From Larix kaempferi (taxonomy: Eukaryota; Streptophyta; Pinopsida; Pinales; Pinaceae), in contig BSBM01001662.1 in NCBI GenBank assembly GCA_027924585.1, positions 1,612,001 to 1,676,000 of the forward strand: DNA of 64,000 nt, read 5' to 3'. Made by a program: the position numbers and the translations under genes. Below the pieces are notes generated by a model. The model was given only the letters and a program-made list of their open reading frames with translations, was not told where the DNA came from and searched no databases. Shown piece after piece: positions 11,342 through 23,647 of the stretch. Numbering within the stretch: position 1 is the first letter of the stretch; each line of letters begins with the position of its first letter.

Positions 11342-13457
11342 ACCAAGCATGCTCATGCAGATCCAAAAAAAAAGAAGAGATCTGAACAATAGGAAACTTA
11401 AAGAGCCTAATAATTAGTTGGCATGAATTTCCTGAGAATAGCAAATATCCTGAAAGGTCTTATCTGAGCTAGCTTTGTTCAGCTCAGGTAAGGACAAATT
11501 CTATCACTCCCCTCCCTCGTTTAGGCTTAGTTAAAGGAAGAACATATTTGCATCAGGCTTGTGTGTCATGGTGGGAACTTTTGAAGTTTATAAGCCCTTC
11601 TTGTTGACATGCAATCCTTGAGAGAAAGCTATTTCATACCATGTCCAGTCATTGAATAAGACAATATCTAATGTTTGCAGGTTGAAAAATATTTTTAAAT
11701 AAAGCTTTCATGCTTAGTCTCCAATTTTTGCTTAACTCCCAAGTAAACTTGGCCATAGCCCCACTCCCAAATTGAGGGCTAGATTGGAGTTGTTAAATAT
11801 TTTTCTAGTTGAGAGAGTGATTTTTTGTATATTGCATTAAAAAAAAATTACGAGACTTCTTGATGCAACATTGTAGAAGAATAACTCTACTTTAAGCAGC
11901 TTGATGTGACTTTGGCCTAAAAGGGCCAAAGCTGTTCAGTTGTATTTTCAAGCACACATTAGTATGCTGAACCCTTGGCAGATTGCTATGCTCCCGTGTT
12001 AGAAACTACTCCACTTTCTGCAAGCAACTATAATAGTTTAGATAGATCAGATAAGCTGAAAATGGGTAGAGAATAAGGGCCTTATTATTGTATTGTTAAT
12101 TTCCAAGAAATTGTTATAGGAGCTGTCTTCGTAACCCAATTTGGAAAAGGAGGGTCTGGATTTTTAACCATTTCTTAAGACCATTATTGCCACTTTCCTT
12201 GGTGATTTCTTCATGTTTTTGACGGTACTCTCCATTCTTAAATATGCTAATAATTTATAGGATCTTTGCAACCTCTTTAGCATCGTATTGAACTAAATTG
12301 AAACCTTTCATTTCATCTAGCTCTGTGAAATAACACAAGTCTAGCACATTTGATTAGTATCCCTCTTCTCTTTTCCCAAGAAGTGGGTTGAGTGCCTAAT
12401 GAACGGCTCAAGTTGACTTAGCATTCAACATCCATCAAAGTTCACCCCTAAATATTTATGGTATAGAAATATCTTTATTGGAGGTTGATGTTCCTTATAA
12501 GTGAACCTGCTCGAGTGCTCCATGTTTCGAAATGACCTCTTGGGCGAAGAAGCAACAAAGAAAAGGAACAAATTTGAAGGTTTTTTTTTTTATCTTGATG
12601 AGCCCCTTTATTTTTCATTGATATGTGCCTGACATGAAACCTGTCACCACAATAAATTGGCTAATTGTTGGGGATTGTTTATGATCGAAAGAACGTAAAT
12701 CATGCAGATGTTTTGCATCTCTAAAACCGAATCCCATGCAATTGATAACAAAGCAATACCCATGTGGTGAGAGTGGATTTCGATCGGTTGTTGGCATATG
12801 AGATAAATATGGGAGGATAACTGAGGGTGAGGTATTCTGCTTCTTGTGATGTGATAATGCCCAAACAGAGACAATGTGCGAAGAATGGAATGTGAACATG
12901 GTTACTAGGTAGCAAGAAGGGGAAACAACACTGAAATGCTTAAGCAAAAGAAAAGAAAAGAAATCTTCTAACATCTAGTGCGAAAAAAAAACACTTCCAA
13001 ACAATAAAATGGAACAAATATATGCTTTTCAATCCCAAAGATATATGATCCTACCTAAAAACCATTGACCTCACAACTCACAATACTCCTTTTCTCTACA
13101 GAAACAATGAACCCAAATCCTGCAAATCTCGAAGTCGCTCTATCTGTGCAAATCGCTTGGAATCCTCATATCACCAAAAATAATTATGACCGTCGAACAA
13201 TATATATGAGCGAGGGAGGGTTGCCGAATTGACAAGATGTTCCACAACCTCCATGAATGGGTTTAGTGAAAACTGAAAAATCCATCTTGTCCTGCTGTGG
13301 AGTCCATCTACCCGAGCAACGTATTCAATGGCGATTAGATGGGAGAAGTTACAGTCAACACACATGTGTGTAGTCGGTGTTCTCTATGTAGGAAGGGGAA
13401 AACATCAATGCAAGGTACATGTTGGTAGGTAAACTCTGGTCTTAATGGCAGCAGGAG
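11342..13457. other. Unassigned sequence
   Basis: No gene recognised. The 119-codon minus-strand frame at 12615-12974 is open but has no family signature and sits between poly-purine and poly-pyrimidine tracts, so I did not call it. Confidence 0.3.
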
Positions 13458-13630
13458 GACGACCAAGAGGGCGAGTAGAGTCCAATGGAGGCACGATAGA
13501 CCCAGTGGACATTCCATACGCATAACATAAATCCAATAGACATGGGCCAAGGATACATGAACATGATGACGACTAGGAGAGCGAGGAGAGTCCAGCGGAG
13601 GCAAATGAAACCCACAGGACATTCCAGGAA
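13458..13630. repeat. Imperfect duplication, unit about 63 bp at 110-bp spacing
   Basis: Positions 13458-13520 and 13568-13630 share GACGAC, AGAGTCCA, GGAGGCA and GGACATTCCA in order. It keeps a 127-codon minus-strand frame open (13335-13718), but that frame looks like a by-product of GC-richer repeat sequence. Confidence 0.6.
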
Positions 13631-14199
13631 ACCACGGGACACGCGACAAGGAGGTAGGAAGACAAATGACATCAACTAATTGGCGCGAGGGATGACCAAA
13701 ATGGACAATGTTTCTCAAACCTCACTCCGGGAAAAAATGCCTATCGACATAAATATCATGTCGAAAAAGGCAGAGTGTCGATGTAGGAATGGTGTAAGCT
13801 AAAGTCTATATGATTTGCACTTATTATCCTATGAATTATACAGTCAAAATCCATCGAAAATTGTTGAAATGGCAGTTTTAAGTTGTTGGAATTGCATAAT
13901 CGGGGAACCCCAGGGGTAATCGAGGGCACTAAATCCATTTATGCAATCAAAATTGCAATTTCAATAATGAAAATTTCAATTTTAGCAACAAATCGTGTCA
14001 ACAGATTCCGTCCAACTCGATGGAGAAGGTGCAAATCGTCTAAACTTTAGCTCACTGAATTGCTACAGAATTTCAAATCATTTAGAATTTAGCTCATTGA
14101 ACTCGCCAAAGAAAATGCAAATCATCCTACATAATTGCTTAAAAAATTGCACACACTAAAACCAGATGACAAGCATATGTTACTAAATGCTGATATACC
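13631..14199. other. Unassigned sequence
   Basis: Contains two similar phrases built on TTTAGCTCA and GAA near 14040-14110; nothing else recognised. Confidence 0.3.
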
Positions 14200-14916
14200 A
14201 TTGAGTGATATGATTGAGAGAATTTGACAAGGAGCTCCTAGCCCATGTGATGATGGGAAGGGAAAACAAGGCTTTGGGTGAGGCTGAACCCGCCAAAGCT
14301 TGGAAAGCGCACTTGGAGGATAATCCTCTATGCGAAGGACAATTTATCGGATTGCTTAAAAACTCGGCCTTTCTCCGGAAACCTTGGTTACTGTTGCTGG
14401 TACCTCCGCTCCGCGCCGTCCAGATTCCTTCCCTATTCATGGATCGTCTGGCCAACCCTCTCCTGCAGATGACCACAAGCTCGACAGCCTCCGCTCTAGC
14501 ACTTTGATCCATAAAAACATCGCTCAGGCTCGCTGATGCTGGGATTCGGGTTGGTTTATGTTGCTTACTGTTTTCTGGTCTACTGTTTCTGTTGCTTTAG
14601 TTAGGATAGGCTGTTATGATGATGACGGGCTTCTCCCGCAGCATCCACTTTTGTAATTTCTCTCCAGTTCGGCTGTAATGTCCTATTGGTTGGTCTTTCG
14701 GGCGAAGTTTGAAGGTCTTTTTGGGACAATTTTTTCTATGGGATTTTGTAACAGGGTTAAGGGAGTAGATGGGTTTTGTGTAGAAGTTTCAGAGGCACAA
14801 ATGAATCTTGTTGTAGGGTGGTGTGACAGAATATCCGGGCATGAAAGGCCCTGTGAGCCATGATCTTTTTTGTAATGAAGGTTCCTGTTTAATATAATTT
14901 TTTTCTTGCTTAAAAA
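14200..14916 (+). mobile_element. Possible LINE-type 3' end with short A tail
   Basis: GC-richer than its flanks, with a 97-codon plus-strand frame (14214-14507). It is followed by untranslated-like sequence ending in GTTTAATATAA, a T-rich stretch and a run of seven A. This layout resembles the 3' end of plant L1 elements. No reverse transcriptase motif lies in the window part, and no clean TSD was found, so the class is tentative. It could also be a retrocopied host transcript. Confidence 0.35.
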
Positions 14917-17900
14917 AAGTGACACACAAAATAATTTCCAATATCAGTCCAAATTTTGGGTTTGTCTTTAGAGTGATTTTACAATCATGCTTACCTTGAG
15001 TAGATTTTTTCATGATACTATAGAAGGTCAATTGGTTTATAGAGTCTAATTTTTTGGGATAACAAATTAATAGTGTCAAGGAAAGTATGTCATACCAAGA
15101 GATTGGATATAATGTTGAATTTCATATTGTATATTTTCCATGTCAAGGTTTGGTGCATAGGCTGGGGATTCCATTAAGTCCTTGATGAGAAATTGAGCAT
15201 TTCAATTGGCACAAAAATGATTGACTAAATAAAACTTGCCAATACATGCCCTCAATAAAATTAAAAAATGAAATACCTATTATGCCATTTAGTTTTATAT
15301 GGTAGTTGTTTCTTGGCCAAAAGAACAAACATATCATAAACCAAATAGAATGCATAGAACCCATAAACGAAATAAAAATGTTTTTGGTTCATAATACATT
15401 ATTTTCATTGATATAATCTCATTATCACACAAGGAACAAAACATGAATCATAAGATAGATAAATGTTAGAATGTGGATAGTGGGAAAATGGATGTGGTAG
15501 CCTACCATCCTAAACAACTCTAGAGTATAGGAAACCAATTCATATGCAACAAGAAAGGAGACCATGCACACATGTGTGAGCTACTAGATTCCAGTTTACC
15601 CAGTGTCTACACGAGGATAGATGGCTTGAAATCCATGCAAACTCATGTCACCAACCTCTTGTGATATCAAGAAATTTCCACTTGAGCAGTGTTGAACATG
15701 TGCACAAGCATGCGCATTGATGAAATGCTTTCTTTCTTGCATGGATTCCTCTTCTTTAAATAGGTTAAATGTTATTGCATCTTCTTTGGTTGTTACTCAG
15801 GTGAAGCACCCACCTACATATATGGCACTTATTCCCTTTTATGAGATTGTATTTGGTATTCATGATGCAACAAAAATGAAATCAAAACTAAAGACATGAA
15901 AAGGGAAGTAGTCACAGTCCATTAAAACCCCCTTTTGTGCTAGATCCAAATTTCCAATACGCTTTTTGATTGATTCCACGGACCCTAAACACCATTTACA
16001 TGTGTGTTAAACAATAAATTAAACCCTTTTACTCCAAGATGGAATTGCAACAACAAACAAAGAGAGAAGGATGTGGGTATCATGTAAATACCTTCAAAAT
16101 ACAGGTAAATGCCATCCTTTTGCCTCCATGGCTTCTTTTGGAAAACAATGATAGAAGGCATGACCTTCTTTTAGAGACCAAGTTTCCCTTTCCTCACTGT
16201 AACCTTAACTATATCTCTGACACATGCACATCATTGCACATTCCAAATTGCTTAGGCAACGAGAGCTTAATGCATATCCCCAAAATAAACCTATCCTCAA
16301 GAATTGTGTTATTACAATCGAGAAGACATCATATGTTGATGTCCCTATGGACACCAATCCATCTCACCGGACTGCATGGGTAACTAGCCGCTGCAAACGC
16401 CGAGTCAAAATAGGAATTGGTGCTTGATACAAGGCTCACTCTGGATATGCTTGATCTCGATCAATCGTGGTGAATAAAAAATAACTCAAGGAGTCATTAC
16501 ATACCACCCCCCACAATGATGAACTGAGTGGAAAAGATGATGATAATGCATGTCACAACTGATGACAAAAGTATGGAGCTAAGCTAAAGGTGGCAAAAAT
16601 GCAAAACAACCTAAGCAAGAAACACTCCAGAGTGGAAAGCTCTAAGCATTACGAAACAAGGAAGTACACAGAGACATTTTCCTGGTTATTGTAACAACCC
16701 GAAGTACTAAAAATTTAGAATTTTTATTTTTTTTTAATTTTTTTATGAAGGTATGGTTCTAAATAATTGTTTTCCAATAACGTGTATAATCATAGGAGTT
16801 CATAAATTTAAAAGCTTATAACTAAGAGCATTCCTACTTATAAATGAAACTCTAAACTAATTTGTAAAGTCTTTTACACATGCTTCTAAAGTATAAACAT
16901 TTTCCTTATTAACATGTAGGTACATTTTTTTCTATCACAAAGTTACAAATTACACAATTGTGAAAATATTTTAAAAAAAATATGCCAAAATATTTCACTA
17001 ATGTTATCCACATATTTATATTGATTACTCCCTATCTAAACTCTAACATTCCATTTCTTATAGAACCAATTATACAAACAAGGATATAATCTAATTACAT
17101 ATAAATGTATAATCACTTTCTTATTACAATTCATAATATTTGATTTATTATATAACAATTTATTGTTATCAATGTCTTAACATATATTTACTCTTTAGCC
17201 TAGACCATTGTAATTATTAACTAATCAATGACATCTAACTAGTTTTTTCTTTCCTATAAATATATTTAATTATTTAAGTAGGCATACTGGGTTTCTTTTT
17301 CCATATACTACAACATATGTAAATGCAATTCTAACCTATACATATATATATAAAAGAATCGACAGAATCTTGCGGTTAACAAACTTCCATTCTATTTTTC
17401 ATTTAATAGAACTAAATATCCAATATTTCACATTTCGCTTCAATTGTTTCTCGACAAGATCTGTGAAAAATAATTTACTATATGACAGTTACATGGAACC
17501 TTCCAATTCCAATAGTAATATATATATATATATGCTTATACTTTGTGTAACCAAAGATATCGATCAATGATCTATGAGTTTGGCGGGTGTCCGATCCATA
17601 GAGAAATAGAAGAGCGTATGGATTCGATGGGAACTTTGTATGCAACTATTTAATATAACACATATGGGTATAACCTCCACAGGATTTAATTACATTTCAC
17701 ACCAGAACCAGCATTCGATTATATCGAATCTCATAGTAAAGAAAAATCCGACGCTTAAATAACAGAGATTCCATCCAATCGATCTCCACAACCCGTACGC
17801 ATTAATAAAATTTCTTTCCATTAATAAAAATAAGGGTTCGTTATACAAAAAATAAGAATTTAAATCTCTGTGTAATTCTCAGAGATCAATCCTGATCTGT

Positions 17901-19168
17901 GAATTAACAAGGGATGAACACTATTGTATATTTATATATTATACTCTGAAATCTCAATCAACATCCCTTGAAAGAACCGACATTTCAATACATGTATTCG
18001 TATATAAATGAATTTGACATACTAAAACATACTCAAAAACAGATATCGCATTATTCCATGCATCCATTTCTATGCAACATTTAGATATATAAATACAATT
18101 AAAACCAACATCATTACAGTAATAACATCACGGTTTATAACCATTTGATGATAACCACATTGAACTAACGTCATGTATAAACCTTAAGAGTTTTATAATA
18201 ACATACTTGCAATGTATGCAATCAAATACAAAATAGGGGAATGAACACTTGGAGAATCAGTTCCTCCCAACCATAGGAAAGGACAACAAATCTGCTAGCC
18301 CAACTCTACCCTCGAGTTGGATTGCCACCATTTGAATGCAACACTCTCTCTTAGAGTCTATAACAAACCCCTGTGATGGACTTATACAATCAAAAGGAGA
18401 AATACTCAACAACTTGCCCTCATAGCAACAATATCTCCATGCACAACACAACGTCTTGTGCTATCTCAGTGCACCAATATATAGTTTTTGCCTAGGTATT
18501 GTGCCATCTCAATCAATCTTTTGATCCCTATGGTTGAGCTTGCTATACACTTGTTCTCTGTCTTATGGTGGTGTCCCCTCTTTCAATTGATTGCTCCAAG
18601 TGTCTTTATTTTTTATTTATAATAAAAATAATAATTGTTGTGCAAAATATCTACTCACACCATAGGTGAGTATTTTGAGTTTTATAATTCTTTTACAAAT
18701 AATAATTGTTTTCAAAATAATACTTAATCCAAAATAAATAAAAATATCTTGGGTACCATAAATAGTTCCATGATCGGCAACCATCCTCGTTATGGGTTCT
18801 GACAAACAAGGCCATTTTACATACCCATTTACAATAAAAGAATCAAAAATATGTTCATTGAGCTCATGAAATGAAACAATATGGTGTGCAACCACTCAAT
18901 GGATAGAGAGCTAACTACTCTTAGAAACACCTCAAACAGAATAGAAATTGGAATCTTTAATGAAGGATCATGGCAAAAAAGAACGCCAATATCCTTGTTA
19001 CATCAAATTTGGCAAATAAAAACAAATATGCCAACAAAATGCAGTCTTTGAAGAAACCCTATCAGCAACATTGTCGATTGCAAAAGGTGTCGGGAGTCTG
19101 AAATCCCATGAGAAACAGGTAACAATTAGGGCCAAGACAAGCCAGGCCAACCAAGGGCAACGAATCCA
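14917..19168. other. Long unassigned AT-rich stretch
   Basis: No domain recognised on either strand. 16690-18240 is especially AT-rich. TGTAACAACCCG near 16692 resembles the start of some plant LTRs, but no matching end or TSD was found. Confidence 0.3.
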
Positions 19169-19173
19169 AGAAC

Positions 19174-19420
19174 TGATAAAGTTTGCAAAGACACAGAATA
19201 GAGCAGAAACATAAACAGGCATATTGATTGCCTGGGCATATTGCTTGCCTTCTCATTATTAAGCTCACAGATATATAGTTTCACATAACACCAAAACCAC
19301 TGGCTAATACTATGGGCCAGTGTATACCATGGGTCAACTAATGACCTAACTCAACTAACTTAGGACCATTGAGTCAACTAACTAACCAACTTAGGACCAT
19401 TGAGATTACAACTCTTAACA
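19174..19420 (-). repeat. LTR 1 (3' LTR of the compound element), 247 bp
   Basis: On the minus strand it begins TGTTAAGAGTTGTAATCTCA and ends CTTTATCA. The internal phrase AACTTAGGACCATTGA occurs twice. A purine tract (AAGGGGGTG on the minus strand, 19421-19433) precedes it. Confidence 0.9.
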
Positions 19421-19516
19421 CACCCCCTTAATCTCAAGTGGGATGGTGTGGTCAGCACTATCAATGTCTAAGTGTTGTGCCTGCTGGTCTATGTCTTAGC
19501 TAGGCATACATAGCAT

Positions 19517-20524
19517 TCAAATAAACTTAAGCTTTACTTTCTTCCTTGATGTGTACTTGGACTGCTTTTTCTTTGTCTTCTTGAACTTGATGCTAAGTAG
19601 GTGTTCTTCAGCATCTTCTTTGTCTTCTGCACAATAAACAATGTTATTGCTTTTCATTGGTCCTGGAACATAGTGAAAGTCTTCTTCTTCTTCTGTTTCA
19701 ACATATTGTATGTTGCTGTCCATTTTACCTGCACACTCAGAATTTTTGTTAGAAAAAAGATTAATATATCTTAGCTCTTCTTGGAGAGCATTCATATCTT
19801 CCTCTTCTCTTGTTTCAATAGCAGCTACATCATAATTAACTGTTGCATCTTGTGCACAATGTGCTCCTTCACTGCTTCCTCAAAAACTGTGGGCTGACAG
19901 GGAAACATAGCATACTCATACTGCTCATCAATAATGGGAGTCTGCTCATATAGCTCCCTCAAACTTCTGGTTTTTTGGTTCTTTGACGAACTCTCTACTG
20001 GTGCAACTTCTATGCTGCTATCAACTATCTATTTCTCTGAGAGACTATCACTCACGTCACTAGGGACTTCAACATTGACAAGTTTGATTTCACTGTTATC
20101 GACAAACAGAGCTAGATCAACAAGCTTTGCTAAGCTTACTTGATCATTGGCTGCATCATAAACACAGTCTTCTTGGCTGTCTTCCACTTCACTGTGGGAT
20201 TCCTGATGCTTTGCCTGGCTTGCAAAGTCAACTGGTTCCTCTTCACCGAACTCTGCTTCATCTTCTTCAGGTTCCTCTTCACTGAACTCTACTTCATCTT
20301 CTTCTATTTCAGGTTCTTCTTCACTGAATTCTTCTGCATCTTCCTTAGGTTCTTCTTTACTGAACTCTGTTTTCAAGATATCCCAAACTTCTTTGGGAGT
20401 AGAAGCGTCTGAAATGTTATGAAATATGGAATAATCTATACCAATTTGTATGATACTTAAGGCAACAACTTGCCTTCTTTCCTTTTGATACTCTGTCAAA
20501 TTCTCAAATATAGCTAGATCTATA
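19517..20524 (-). pseudogene. Copia-type gag with fused pol remnant, copy B, N-terminally truncated
   Basis: The minus-strand frame starts inside gag at the NLTEYQKERRQVVAL block of the copia gag (UBN2-like) domain and lacks the upstream W-x-M/L motif region seen in copy A. An acidic repeat of EEEPE and EEDE units follows. After a stop near 20029 comes SLRELYEQTPIIDEQYEYA and FEEAVK, the block that in full copia elements precedes the RT domain. The rest is a basic tail ending KKVKLKFI. A frameshift lies near 19800-19870. The missing N-terminus coincides with the inverted block at 20525, so the truncation comes from that rearrangement. No zinc knuckle is seen. Confidence 0.75.
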
Positions 20525-21101
20525 GGTCAATGGTCCTAAGTTAGTTGAGTTAGGTCATTAGTTGACCCATGGTATACACTGGACCATAGTATTAGCCAGT
20601 GGTTTTGGTGTTATGTGAAACTATATATATATGTGAGCTTAATAATGAGAAGGCAAGCAATATGCCCAAACAATCAATATGCCTGTTTATGTTTCTGCTC
20701 TATTCCATGTCTTTGCAAACTTTATCATGGTATCGGAGCGTATGGCGTGATCCATACCTGTTGCTGTTGGGTAAGCCTTTTCACATAGTGGAAAGCACAC
20801 ACGATCTTGTTTTTGGGTAAGCCTTTTCGGAAGCTGGAGAGCACACACGCACAACTAGAAGTTGCAGCACAGACAGAGAGAAAGACTCGGGTCATGACAA
20901 GGTAACATTTTTTTTTTCCCATGATTTTCTTTTTGGCGGAAAAAAAAACTAAATTTCGGCCCTGAGGGAGGCTGTCGCACCCTACCTGAAGGAAAAGTGC
21001 GACATCTCACCCTGCCTGAAGGAAAAGTGAGATGGTGTCACACTTTTGTTGAAGAGAAACTGTGACGATGTCGCACCTTGGTTGAAGGCAAACTGCGACG
21101 A
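20525..21101 (+). repeat. Inverted leader-PBS-LTR block inside internal region B
   Basis: This block reads LTR fragment (20525-20727), PBS (20728-20740) and leader (20741-21101) on the plus strand, opposite to the rest of the compound element. It is the reverse complement of about 23030-23590. At its right junction ATACCA, the minus-strand start of a PBS, still abuts LTR 2, so the native leader of copy B was replaced rather than simply flipped. Confidence 0.8.
20728..20740 (+). other. Primer-binding site in the inverted block
   Basis: TGGTATCGGAGCG follows the LTR end TTTATCA and resembles the initiator-Met tRNA PBS TGGTATCAGAGC. Confidence 0.75.
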
Positions 21102-21107
21102 ATACCA

Positions 21108-21337
21108 TGATAAAATATGCAGAGACACATAATAGAGAAGAAACATAAACGAGCATATTGATTGCCTTTTCAGTATTAAGCACACATATATATAGTTTCA
21201 CATAACACCAAAACCACTGGCTAATACTATGGGCCAGTGTAAACCATGGGTCAACAAATGACCTAACTCAACTAACTTAGGACCATTGACTCAACCAACT
21301 AACCAACTTAGGACCATTGAGATTACAACTCTTAACA
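21108..21337 (-). repeat. LTR 2 (shared central LTR), 230 bp
   Basis: Same ends as LTR 1 and LTR 3, with an internal deletion of about 18 bp near 21162. It is flanked on one side by a polypurine tract (21338-21350) and on the other by the first bases of a PBS, so it can serve as the 3' LTR of copy A and the 5' LTR of copy B. Confidence 0.88.
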
Positions 21338-21433
21338 CACCCCCTTAATCTCAAGTGGGATGGTGTGGTTAGCACTATCAATGACTAAGTGTTGTGCCTG
21401 CTGGTCTATGTCTTAGCTAGGCATACATTGCAT

Positions 21434-22669
21434 TCAAATAAACTTAAGCTTTACTTTCTTCCTTGATGTGTACTTGGACTGCTTCTTCTTTGTCTTCTTG
21501 AACTTGATGCTAAGTAGGTGTTCTTCAACATCTTCTTTGTCTTTTGCACAATAAACAGTGTTATTGCTTTTCATTGGTCCTGGAACATAGTGCAAGTCTT
21601 CTTCTTCTGTTTCAACATATTGTATGTTGCTGTCCATTTTACATGCACACTCATAATTTTTGTCAGAAAAAAGATTAATATATTTCAGCTCTTCTTGGAG
21701 AGCATTCATATCTTCCTCTTCTCTTGTTTCAATGTGTTTCAACTCTTCTTGGATAGCATCCACATATTCTTCTTCTTCTGTTTCAACATCAGCTACATCA
21801 TAATTCTTATTAACTGTTGCAACTTGTGCACAATGTGCATCCTTCACTGCTTCCTCAAAAATTGTGGGCTGACAGGGAAACAGAGCATACTCATACTGCT
21901 CATCAATAATGGGAGTTTGCTCATATAGCTCCCTCAAACTTCTGGTTTTTTGGTTCTATGATGAATAGGTTGCTGCAACTTCTATGCTACTATCAACTGT
22001 CTCTTTTTCTGAGAGACTATCACTCACGTCACTGGGGACTTCCACATTGATAGGTATGATTTCACTATCATCAGCAACTAGATCTAGATCAACAAGCTTT
22101 GTTGGGCTTACTTAATCATTGGCTCCATCATAAACACAGTCTTCTTGGCTGTCTTCCACTTCACTGTGGGATTCCTGGTGCTTTGCATGGCTTGCAAAGT
22201 CAATTGGTTCTTCTTCATTGAACTTTGCTTCATCTTCTTCAGGTTCCTCTTCACTGAACTCTGCTTCATCTTTTTCTATTTCAGGTTCTTCTTCACTGAA
22301 CTCTGCTTCATCTTCTTCTATTTTAGGTTCTTCTTCACTGAACTCTGTTTTCAAGATATCCCAAGCTTCTTTGGGAGTAGAAGCTTCTGAAATGTAATGA
22401 AAGATGGAATAATCTATACCATTTTGTATGATCCTTAAGGCAACAACTTGCCTTCTTTCCTTTTGATACTCTGTCAAATTCTGAAATGATTCTAGATCTA
22501 TAGGATCATTCTCAGCTACAAAATGCCACAGATCTTGTGACCTTAACAGATCCCTAATTTTCAATGACCATAAATCATAATTATCTCCATCAAAGGTTTG
22601 CCATGAACCTATTGAAGTTAACAGATTTCTTACCTCTTCGATTTCTTCTGGTAGCTCTTCTAGAACCAT
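21434..22669 (-). pseudogene. Copia-type gag fused to pol remnant, copy A
   Basis: Starting at MVLEELPEEIEE, the frame shows the copia gag (DUF4219/UBN2-like) pattern: FDGDNYDLWSLKIRDLLRSQ, DLWHFVAEND, then NLTEYQKERRQVVAL and STPKEAWDIL. An acidic repeat region (EEEPEIEEDEAEF units) follows, then a stop near 22112, then SLRELYEQTPIIDEQYEYA with FEEAVKDAH, the linker normally found before RT in copia polyproteins. The last part is charged and ends KKVKLKFI. Protease, integrase and RT core are absent, so the protein could at most be a capsid-type product helped by an autonomous relative. It lies downstream of PBS and leader in the expected position. One in-frame stop plus another near 21950 break it. 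Confidence 0.8.
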
Positions 22670-22939
22670 CTTCGATCTTCTTGGTTTTCTTCAAGTATCA
22701 GTGGTCCTTCAGTCTTCAGATCTGCTCTGCCCTTTTCCACATAGGTTCTTCTTGGATCGATCTCTGCAAGACTCGATCTACTTCAATCAAAGCTGGAACG
22801 TTGTCCAATATTTTGGCTCAACGTCAGCAATGCCTTCTCTTTAAAAACTAGATCTGCTCTGAGATCTGGCCGTTCAGCATTGGATCTGAGATCGGCTTCA
22901 TGTTCAAGCTTGCCATGGAGTATGACAGCTGTTAAACTT

Positions 22940-23160
22940 GTCGTCGCACTTTACTAACTGACACAGTGCATTGAGGGGTGCGATCGTCGCACTTTTCCAC
23001 TGAGCAAGCTTGCGACGATCGTCGCAGTTTGCCTTCAACCAAGGTGCGACACTGTCACAGTTTCTCTTCAACAAAGGTGCGACACCGTCGCACTTTTCCT
23101 TCAGGCAGGGTGAGACGTCGCACTTTTCCTTCAGGCAGGGTGCGACAGCCTCCCTCAGGG
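22940..23160. repeat. Leader tandem repeats with GTGCGAC/GTCGCAC dyads
   Basis: Five to six units of about 30-36 bp in the untranslated leader of copy A, each pairing GTGCGAC with GTCGCAC around CTTTTCCTTCAGGCAGG-type spacers. Similar units recur inverted at 20960-21100. Each unit can form a hairpin. Confidence 0.8.
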
Positions 23161-23382
23161 CCGATTTTTTTTTTTTTTTATCCACCTAAAATTTTTTTTT
23201 CGTGGGAAAAAAAAATGTTACCTTGTCGCGGCTCGATTGTTTCTCTCCATCTGTGCTGCAACTTATATTTGTGCGTGTGTGCTCTCCAGCTTCCGAAAAT
23301 GCTTACCCAAAAACAAGATCGTGTGTGCTTTCCACTATGTGAAAAGGCTTACCCAACAACAACATGTATGGATCACGCCATA

Positions 23383-23395
23383 CGCTTTGATACCA
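23383..23395 (-). other. Primer-binding site of copy A
   Basis: TGGTATCAAAGCG on the minus strand directly follows the LTR 3 end TTTATCA and matches the initiator-Met tRNA PBS with one change. Confidence 0.85.
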
Positions 23396-23642
23396 TGATA
23401 AAGTTTGCAAAGACACATAATGGAGCAAAAACATAAACAAGCATATTGATTGCCTGGGCATATTGCTTGCCTTCTCATTATTAAGCTCACATATATATAG
23501 TTTCACATAACACCAAAACCACTAGCTAGTACTATGGGCCAGTGTATACCATGGGTCAACTAATGACCTAACTCAACTAACTTAGGACCATTGACTCAAT
23601 TAACTAACCAAATTAGGACCATTGAGATTACAACTCTTAACA
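23396..23642 (-). repeat. LTR 3 (5' LTR of the compound element), 247 bp
   Basis: Same termini and length as LTR 1. The outer TSD AGAAC follows at 23643-23647. It is followed on the minus strand by a PBS, which fixes it as the 5' LTR. Confidence 0.9.
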
Positions 23643-23647
23643 AGAAC

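Larger units (their letters stand above)
19169..23647 (-). mobile_element. Compound non-autonomous copia-derived (TR-GAG-like) insertion, LTR-int-LTR-int-LTR, with TSD AGAAC
   Basis: Three LTRs in the same orientation (19174-19420, 21108-21337, 23396-23642) separate two internal regions, both read on the minus strand. The 5-bp direct repeat AGAAC flanks only the outermost LTRs (19169-19173 and 23643-23647), so the whole 4.47 kb behaves as one insertion or as the product of recombination between two copies. Each internal region has a copia-type gag followed directly by a short pol remnant and lacks protease, integrase and nearly all of RT-RNase H. This matches the TR-GAG class of non-autonomous elements. 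The second internal region carries an inverted block at its 5' side (20525-21101). Confidence 0.85.

Noticed and set aside
12615-12974. 119-codon minus-strand frame
   Set aside because: No recognisable motif and biased composition; not enough to call a gene.
13335-13718. 127-codon minus-strand frame
   Set aside because: Kept open by the imperfect 110-bp duplication; no family resemblance.
16692-18240. TGTAACAACCCG as start of a possible LTR
   Set aside because: No matching CA end, TSD or partner repeat found.
20140-20412. Phe-rich plus-strand frame
   Set aside because: Antisense of the acidic gag repeat.
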